Shown here one piece after another: positions 23,496 to 27,993 of a stretch of DNA of 27,993 nucleotides. Source of the DNA: Oscillospiraceae bacterium (GTDB lineage: Bacteria; Bacillota; Clostridia; Oscillospirales; Ruminococcaceae). Both the position numbers and the translations under genes were made by a program. Under the pieces are notes generated by a model. The model was not told where the DNA came from, ran no database searches, and saw only the letters and a list, made by a program, of their open reading frames with translations. The stretch is from positions 1-27,993 of the forward strand of contig JAIEDJ010000318.1 of NCBI GenBank assembly GCA_029068025.1, in the 5' to 3' direction. How positions within the stretch are numbered: position 1 is the stretch's first letter; every line of letters starts with the position of its first letter.

Positions 23496-24584
23496 TTATT
23501 CCAGAAAATCTTTAAGTTTTCGGCTTCTTGTAGGATGACGCAGCTTTCTCAAAGCCTTTGTTTCGATCTGACGGATGCGCTCGCGCGTGACCTGAAACTC
23601 CTGACCCACCTCCTCGAGCGTTCTCTGCCGCCCGTCAATAAGTCCGAATCTGAGTATAATAACGCGCTTTTCGCGGTCAGTAAGCGTGTCGAGAACCTCG
23701 CCGAGCATCTGCTTGAGCATAGAATTGCACGCCTCGTCGGCGGGCGCGGGCGCGTCCTCGTCGGGAATAAAATCTCCGAGATGGCTGTCCTCCTCCTCAC
23801 CGATAGGGGTCTCCAGTGAAACGGGATCCTGTGCTATTCTGATGATCTCACGAACCTTATCCACGCTCATTCCGAGATATTCCGCGATCTCATCCTCGTT
23901 AGGCTCACAGCCGTTCTCATGCAGCAGCGTTCCCTGTGCCTTCTTCACCTTAGTGATGGTCTCCACCATATGCACGGGGATCCTTATTGTACGCGCCTGA
24001 TCGGCAATGGCACGCGTGATAGCCTGCCTTATCCACCATGTGGCATAGGTCGAGAATTTGAAGCCCTTGGTGTAGTCGAACTTCTCAACGGCCTTGATAA
24101 GTCCCATATTTCCTTCCTGGATAAGATCGAGGAACTGCATACCGCGGCGCACGTATTTCTTCGCAATGCTGACCACAAGCCGCAGATTCGCTTCGATAAG
24201 ACGCTTCTTTGCGTACTCGTCGCCCGTTTCCATACGCGCGGCAAGCTCGATCTCCTCCTCGGTTGACAACAGCGGGATCTTGCCTATATCCTTGAGGAAG
24301 GACTTCACCGAATCATCGGGGAGCATTACGTCCGCGTCGGAGCTGTCCGCGTAATCGTGATCCGAATAGTCGAGAATGCTGTCAATATCGAGATCCGCGT
24401 CAAAGTTGTCGACGATCTTGATATTCATGCTGACTATCCTGTCAAATATCCTGTTGATCTGATCGGCGTCAAAGTTCAGCTCCTCCAGCGCGTCGGTGAT
24501 CTCCTTCGCGGTAAGGCTGCCTCTTTGCTTTCCCTGATTGAACAACTCCTCCAATGCGTTGGGGGATCCGTTATGCTCGGTCAT
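23496..24584 (-). CDS. rpoD: Primary RNA polymerase sigma factor (SigA/RpoD)
   Basis: This 362-residue protein is the more canonical of the two sigma factors. It has region 1.1 (ALEELFNQGKQRGSLTAKEI, then DALEELNFDADQINRIFDRI), an acidic linker rich in Asp (DYSDHDYADSSDADVMLPDD), region 1.2 SVKSFLKDIGKIPLLSTEEE, region 2 LIEANLRLVVSIAKKYVRRG and FKFSTYATWWIRQAITRAIA, and region 3 RIPVHMVETITKVKKAQG. Region 4 is TDREKRVIILRFGLIDGRQRTLEEVG and VTRERIRQIETKALRKLRHP, ending SRKLKDFLE as in housekeeping SigA. Its ATG overlaps the dnaG stop codon (TGATG) and AAAGGAG lies 11 bases upstream; the GTG one codon earlier is an alternative. dnaG-rpoD is the classical macromolecular synthesis operon. Confidence 0.94.
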   Translation of the reverse strand: MTEHNGSPNALEELFNQGKQRGSLTAKEITDALEELNFDADQINRIFDRIVSMNIKIVDNFDADLDIDSILDYSDHDYADSSDADVMLPDDSVKSFLKDIGKIPLLSTEEEIELAARMETGDEYAKKRLIEANLRLVVSIAKKYVRRGMQFLDLIQEGNMGLIKAVEKFDYTKGFKFSTYATWWIRQAITRAIADQARTIRIPVHMVETITKVKKAQGTLLHENGCEPNEDEIAEYLGMSVDKVREIIRIAQDPVSLETPIGEEEDSHLGDFIPDEDAPAPADEACNSMLKQMLGEVLDTLTDREKRVIILRFGLIDGRQRTLEEVGQEFQVTRERIRQIETKALRKLRHPTRSRKLKDFLE

Positions 24585-26326
24585 CACTTTTTCTTCTCCT
24601 TTAGCTTTTGCGCCCATTCGAGCAGCTCGCTGTCGGACATTTCGTCCGCCGGCTTTAAATCGGCGCTGCCATAATTATTCAGTACGTCTATATAATCCGA
24701 CACAGCGTCGGAATCGTTCGCGAACGCGGTATCGTCAACTATCTGAGTTATTCTGCCCATTTCGGACGGCGCAAATTCCTCATTAAACAAAGAAATGTCG
24801 GGCATATCGCCGTTTTTCAGCACATTTATCAAAAAATCGTACACTTTCTTGTTGAACGCTGTGACAAAATCTCCCTTAAGCCGCTTGCTGACCCAGTTCA
24901 GCTTGTCGGGATTGTGATACAAAAAGCAGATTATCCCGCGCTCAGCGCGTTCCTCCTTCGGCAGCTTAAAGCCGTCGGGATTGATCCTGTCAACCTTCGG
25001 GTGAAGGAGCTGATTCTGTTCGCGGCTCTTCTCACGTCGATTATTGCGGAACACCTCGCTGTTGACCGCCCTTGTTATCGTGTCGGCAGGAACACCCGCG
25101 GTTTTCGCGGCTCTGGATATGTAGACGGCGCGGTCAAGCTCGTTGCGGATCTCCGCCAAAAACGGCACCGCCTTCTTCAGATACGCTGCCCGTCCGTCGT
25201 CAGAGTTGATATCCAGACCAAAAACCAGCTTGTCCATCTGATACTCGATAGCGCCCGCCGACTTCTCTATCAGCATAGCGAACGCCTCTGCCCCGAATTT
25301 CTTTATAAACTCGTCGGGATCCTTCGCGCCGTCCATTTTCAGCACACGCGCCCTCACGCCCGCCTCGGACAGCAGATTTATCGCCCTTGAAGCCGCCTTC
25401 TGCCCCGCCTCATCGGAATCATACGACAATATGACCTCGCTCTTTCCGAGCCGTGAGATGATATTACACTGCTGCGCGGTAAGCGACGTTCCCAGCGACG
25501 CGGCGGCGCTGTCAAAGCCCGCTTGGTGCATGGAGATCACATCCATATAGCCCTCGCACAGTATAAAGTAATTTGCTTTTGAATTCTTCGCGATGTTAAG
25601 CGCGAACAGCAGATTGCTCTTGCTGAATATCATAGTTTCGGCGCTGTTAAGATACTTCGGGATCTTCTTGTCTTCCGACAGGGTACGTCCGCCGAACGCC
25701 GCAACGTTCCCCCTTGTATCGAAAATCGGGAACATAACGCGGTTGCGGAACTTGTCGTACATCTTATTGTTATTGTTCGCCAACAGCGAAGCGTCCGCCA
25801 TCTCGAAATCCGAGAAGCCCAGACCCCTGAGATAAAAATGCAGATCATGATAATCATCAGCGGCATATCCCAGCCCGAACCTTTTTATAGTATGATCGGA
25901 AAGTCCGCGCCGCCTGAGATACTCAAGCCCCGTCGCACCCTCCGGAGAAAACAGCTTCTTATGGAAGAACCTCCCCGCCTCGCGCTGCATTTCATACATA
26001 CGCTGGCGCTTCTTTGCCGAGCCGTCGTCCTTGTCCTCTGGCATCGGCATCCCCGCCCTTTGTGCCAGAAACCGCACAGCGTCCATATAGTCCAGATTCT
26101 CGATCATCCTTATAAACGTGATCACATCGCCGCCCGCGCCGCAGCCAAAGCAATGAAACAGCTGCTTATCCGGGGAAAACGAGCATGACGGCGACTTCTC
26201 CGAGTGAAAAGGACATCGGCACATATACGAGCTTCCCGACCGTTTAAGCTCCACATAGCCCTGCGCCACGGAGATCAGATCATTATTATCGTGCAGATCA
26301 CGGATAAAATCCTCGGAAAGCCGCAT
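24584..26326 (-). CDS. dnaG: DNA primase DnaG
   Basis: DnaG makes the RNA primers for replication and works with the DnaB helicase. The 580-residue protein has the N-terminal zinc-binding domain CRCPFHSEKSPSCSF...FHCFGCGAGGD (Cys-x2-His with Cys-x2-Cys, residues about 38-62). The RNA polymerase core has LEYLRRRGLSDHTIKRFGLG, MFPIFDTRGNVAAFGGRTL and the Toprim residues in FILCEGYMDVISMHQAGFD and ILSYDSDEAGQKAA. The C-terminal part (about 440-580) is a helicase-interaction domain with low conservation. Start ATG 26326 with AAGGAG nine bases upstream. It overlaps rpoD at its 3' end. A hairpin-rich element lies 20 to 144 bases upstream. Confidence 0.95.
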   Translation of the reverse strand: MRLSEDFIRDLHDNNDLISVAQGYVELKRSGSSYMCRCPFHSEKSPSCSFSPDKQLFHCFGCGAGGDVITFIRMIENLDYMDAVRFLAQRAGMPMPEDKDDGSAKKRQRMYEMQREAGRFFHKKLFSPEGATGLEYLRRRGLSDHTIKRFGLGYAADDYHDLHFYLRGLGFSDFEMADASLLANNNNKMYDKFRNRVMFPIFDTRGNVAAFGGRTLSEDKKIPKYLNSAETMIFSKSNLLFALNIAKNSKANYFILCEGYMDVISMHQAGFDSAAASLGTSLTAQQCNIISRLGKSEVILSYDSDEAGQKAASRAINLLSEAGVRARVLKMDGAKDPDEFIKKFGAEAFAMLIEKSAGAIEYQMDKLVFGLDINSDDGRAAYLKKAVPFLAEIRNELDRAVYISRAAKTAGVPADTITRAVNSEVFRNNRREKSREQNQLLHPKVDRINPDGFKLPKEERAERGIICFLYHNPDKLNWVSKRLKGDFVTAFNKKVYDFLINVLKNGDMPDISLFNEEFAPSEMGRITQIVDDTAFANDSDAVSDYIDVLNNYGSADLKPADEMSDSELLEWAQKLKEKKK

Positions 26327-26345
26327 ATTAACTCCTTATTTTAAA

Positions 26346-26470
26346 GAATTTCAAAATTCGAACTTGACTGCACGCTCCGTGCTGCGCACTCCGCTTAGCA
26401 GCCAAGTCCGAACCGGTCGAAAAAATTTTTTTATTATTTGTTAAAATTTTTTCGACACTTTTTGAAATTC
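26346..26470. repeat. 125-bp inverted-repeat element with an AT-rich hairpin, upstream of dnaG
   Basis: Perfect 11-bp ends GAATTTCAAAA and TTTTGAAATTC (26346-26356, 26460-26470). Within it GTCGAAAAAATTTT (26416-26429) and AAAATTTTTTCGAC (26443-26456) form a perfect 14-bp stem with a 13-base loop. The 251-bp gap between dgt and dnaG also contains two imperfect direct copies of a 32-34 base unit (26486-26517 and 26526-26559, both starting GTTGATCT). I see no clear promoter for dnaG in it. The end sequence resembles that of the 18264-18365 element. Confidence 0.65.
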
Positions 26471-26577
26471 ACTGTCCTATCGCACGTTGATCTTGGCGTT
26501 AGCACCTTTGCTGCGTGTTTATCAAGTTGATCTCGGCGCAGGAGCTTTAGAACCGCGTGTAGCGCACACTTTAATCG

Positions 26578-27576
26578 TCATCGGTTCCAGCCCTTGGGTA
26601 TGCACAGCCTGCTGAAATAATCTATAGCATATTCGTCCGTCATACCGCTGATATAGTCGCCGACGGCGACCTCAAGCCCGTCGTGCTCCGCGATCTCCAC
26701 ATATAACCGCGGCATTTCGTCCTTGTTTTCAACAAAATACCTGAACAGATATTCTACAATATTACCCGCCTTGTCCTTCTCTGCGACAGTCGGAGCGGCG
26801 CGGTAAACTCTCTCGAACATAAACGCTCTCAGTTCGCCAAACGCCTTTTCGGTGAGCGCGTCAAACTTTATTTCCCTGCCGCTGTTCTCCACAAGCGACC
26901 GCACAAGACTCGTGATACGCTCGGACTTCGTTACTCCCAGAGTTTTCAGCGGGAATTCGGGCAGATCCTCCTGACGGATAACCCCGCCGCGTATCGCGTC
27001 CTCAATATCGTGATTTATGTAAGCGATCTTATCGCAGTGCCTTACCACCATACCTTCAAGCGTCATAGGCGGCGCGGACGCTCCGCGGTGCGAAACGATC
27101 CCGTCAATGACCTCGGCGGTGAGATTAAGCCCCTTGCCGTCCTTTTCGAGAACCTCCACAACGCGCTTGCTTTGGAGATTGTGCGCAAAGCCGTTCGGGA
27201 GCAGCTTATCGAGAACACGCTCCCCGTCGTGCCCGAACGGAGTATGCCCCAGATCGTGACCGAGCGCTATCGCCTCGCACAGATCCTCATTAAGTCCCAG
27301 CGCACACGCCACAGTCCTTGCTATCTGGCTGACCTCCAGCGTGTGGGTGAGCCGTGTGCGGTAGTGATCCCCGTGCGGTATCAGAAATACCTGCGTCTTG
27401 TGCTTAAGACGCCGAAACGAGTTGCAGTGAATGATCCTGTCGCGGTCACGCTGAAAATCCGTTCGGAAATCGCAGGGCTTCTCATACACCTTCCGTCCCT
27501 TGCTGTCCTCAGATTTACAGGCATATTCGCTGAGAATAAGACGTTCGTTCGCCATGATCCGTTCTCTTGGAAGCAT
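26578..27576 (-). CDS. dgt: dGTP triphosphohydrolase-like HD-domain protein
   Basis: This 332-residue HD-superfamily hydrolase should convert dNTPs (dGTP in the E. coli type) to nucleoside and tripolyphosphate. The metal-binding residues are in the order His (RTRLTHTLEVSQIAR), His-Asp (ALGHDLGHTPFGHDGE) and Asp (VVRHCDKIAYINHDIEDA). The N-terminal block FRTDFQRDRDRIIHCNSFRRLKHKTQVF is typical of the dGTPase-like family present in Gram-positives. Length is that of the shorter type 2 proteins. The start at 27574-27576 follows AGGAG by nine bases; MANERLILSEY seven codons later lacks a good site. In many Firmicutes this gene lies directly before dnaG, as here. The substrate within the dNTP pool cannot be told. 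Confidence 0.92.
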   Translation of the reverse strand: MLPRERIMANERLILSEYACKSEDSKGRKVYEKPCDFRTDFQRDRDRIIHCNSFRRLKHKTQVFLIPHGDHYRTRLTHTLEVSQIARTVACALGLNEDLCEAIALGHDLGHTPFGHDGERVLDKLLPNGFAHNLQSKRVVEVLEKDGKGLNLTAEVIDGIVSHRGASAPPMTLEGMVVRHCDKIAYINHDIEDAIRGGVIRQEDLPEFPLKTLGVTKSERITSLVRSLVENSGREIKFDALTEKAFGELRAFMFERVYRAAPTVAEKDKAGNIVEYLFRYFVENKDEMPRLYVEIAEHDGLEVAVGDYISGMTDEYAIDYFSRLCIPKGWNR

Positions 27577-27715
27577 CAGTCACCGCTCCTCTCGAAAAAA
27601 TCCCTACATATATAAATACAATTTTCGACCTTAAAAATCCTTTTAAAAAATAAAATTCGGCTAAATTGCTAAAATCACGTGCTTTTTATTGTTAATTTTT
27701 ACGAGAAGAATTCTA

Positions 27716-27993
27716 TTATTCGGCGAAATCGTACCATTCCTTTCCGAGAACCTCGATCTTTACCTTCCCGTTGCAGCTGTCGATCAGCTTGTCGCATAGC
27801 TTTTGGGACAGCTCCCCGCGCACCCAAAGCGAGATATCCACGCCCTCGCCGAATTCTTCGCTCTCCGTCCGTGTATCAAACTCCGCAAAGATCTGCGGAA
27901 GCCGCCCGTAAAGCGAATAATCAAGCGAGATCCTGATATTTTCCGCCATCGCCATGACCTTGATGTCGGCGCTGTCAACCGCGTCCTTAGCGC
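27716..27993 (-). CDS. YigZ/IMPACT family protein, C-terminal part (5' end outside window)
   Basis: The frame is open from the right edge of the window to TAA at 27716-27718; the visible 91 or so residues are the C-terminal part. AKDAVDSADIKVMAMAENIRI followed by SLDYSLYGRLPQIFAEF, SEEFGEGVDISLWV and NGKVKIEV correspond to the end of the IMPACT N-terminal domain (LVKAYS-AAK-ALD-A) and the DUF1949 ferredoxin-like domain of YigZ/YvyE proteins. The family is conserved but its biochemical role is unsettled. An ATG at 27955 would lie inside the domain and is not the real start. It precedes dgt on the same strand with an AT-rich gap of 139 bases and no clear terminator. Confidence 0.78.
   Translation of the reverse strand, partial: AKDAVDSADIKVMAMAENIRISLDYSLYGRLPQIFAEFDTRTESEEFGEGVDISLWVRGELSQKLCDKLIDSCNGKVKIEVLGKEWYDFAE

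Noticed and set aside
22525..23538. 337-codon plus-strand frame opposite the second sigma factor
   Set aside because: A shadow of the conserved sigma gene; His/Leu/Arg-rich and spans the gene boundary.
26486..26559. Two 32-34 base imperfect direct repeats starting GTTGATCT upstream of dnaG
   Set aside because: Similarity beyond the first dozen bases is weak; I could not exclude chance, so it is only mentioned under the neighbouring element.
1..27993. tRNA, rRNA, tmRNA or complete insertion sequences
   Set aside because: No tRNA-like TTC-loop blocks with matching acceptor arms, no rRNA, and no transposase or integrase reading frame were seen.

Overview
The window looks like chromosomal DNA from a Gram-positive anaerobe of the class Clostridia, probably an Oscillospiraceae/Ruminococcus-like gut bacterium. 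The reasons are strong AGGAGG-type ribosome binding sites, SigA-type promoters, a dnaG-rpoD gene cluster, a YigZ/TraB/FeoAB gene set typical of Clostridia, moderately high GC, and intergenic regions full of palindromic repeats. This placement is inference from gene content; no rRNA is present.

Layout. 1-3162 (minus strand): the N-terminal part of a 4-alpha-glucanotransferase, a four-helix membrane protein, and a YifB/ComM AAA+ protein with its own promoter. 3325-11362 (plus strand): a long probable operon for tRNA/rRNA modification and ribosome assembly (rlmB, tadA, rimM, trmD, era). Two membrane proteins sit inside it: a 1009-residue protein that looks like a catalytically dead P-type ATPase, and a MOP-superfamily flippase. 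11366-12034 (minus): an XRE regulator converging on era. 12196-12376: a small MITE-like element, followed by a histidine phosphatase, a TraB/GumN-like lipoprotein and the ferrous iron system feoA-feoB. 16402-16930: a 529-bp non-coding element with long terminal inverted repeats, filling the gap between feoB and a convergent FAD/Rieske oxidoreductase.

18264-19208 is rich in non-coding structure: a small inverted-repeat element, an unlisted 54-residue gene, three 104-bp tandem repeats, palindromes, a consensus promoter, and a dual hexaloop leader RNA that fits the ANTAR antitermination target motif. The leader precedes an ammonium transporter fused to a P-II domain. 21048-22308 holds an unknown protein and a divergent AT-rich two-gene cassette (JAMM/MPN-like protein plus a 51-residue partner). 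22399-27993 (minus): a truncated yigZ, a dGTPase-like HD hydrolase, dnaG, and two tandem, highly similar primary-type sigma factors.

Strongest candidates for something undescribed: the degenerate P-type ATPase with a long acidic N-terminal region in a translation operon; the ANTAR-type attenuator on an Amt-P-II fusion; the tandem primary sigma factors; the JAMM-like cassette; and the families of structured intergenic elements. All calls are from reading the sequence; no database search was run.
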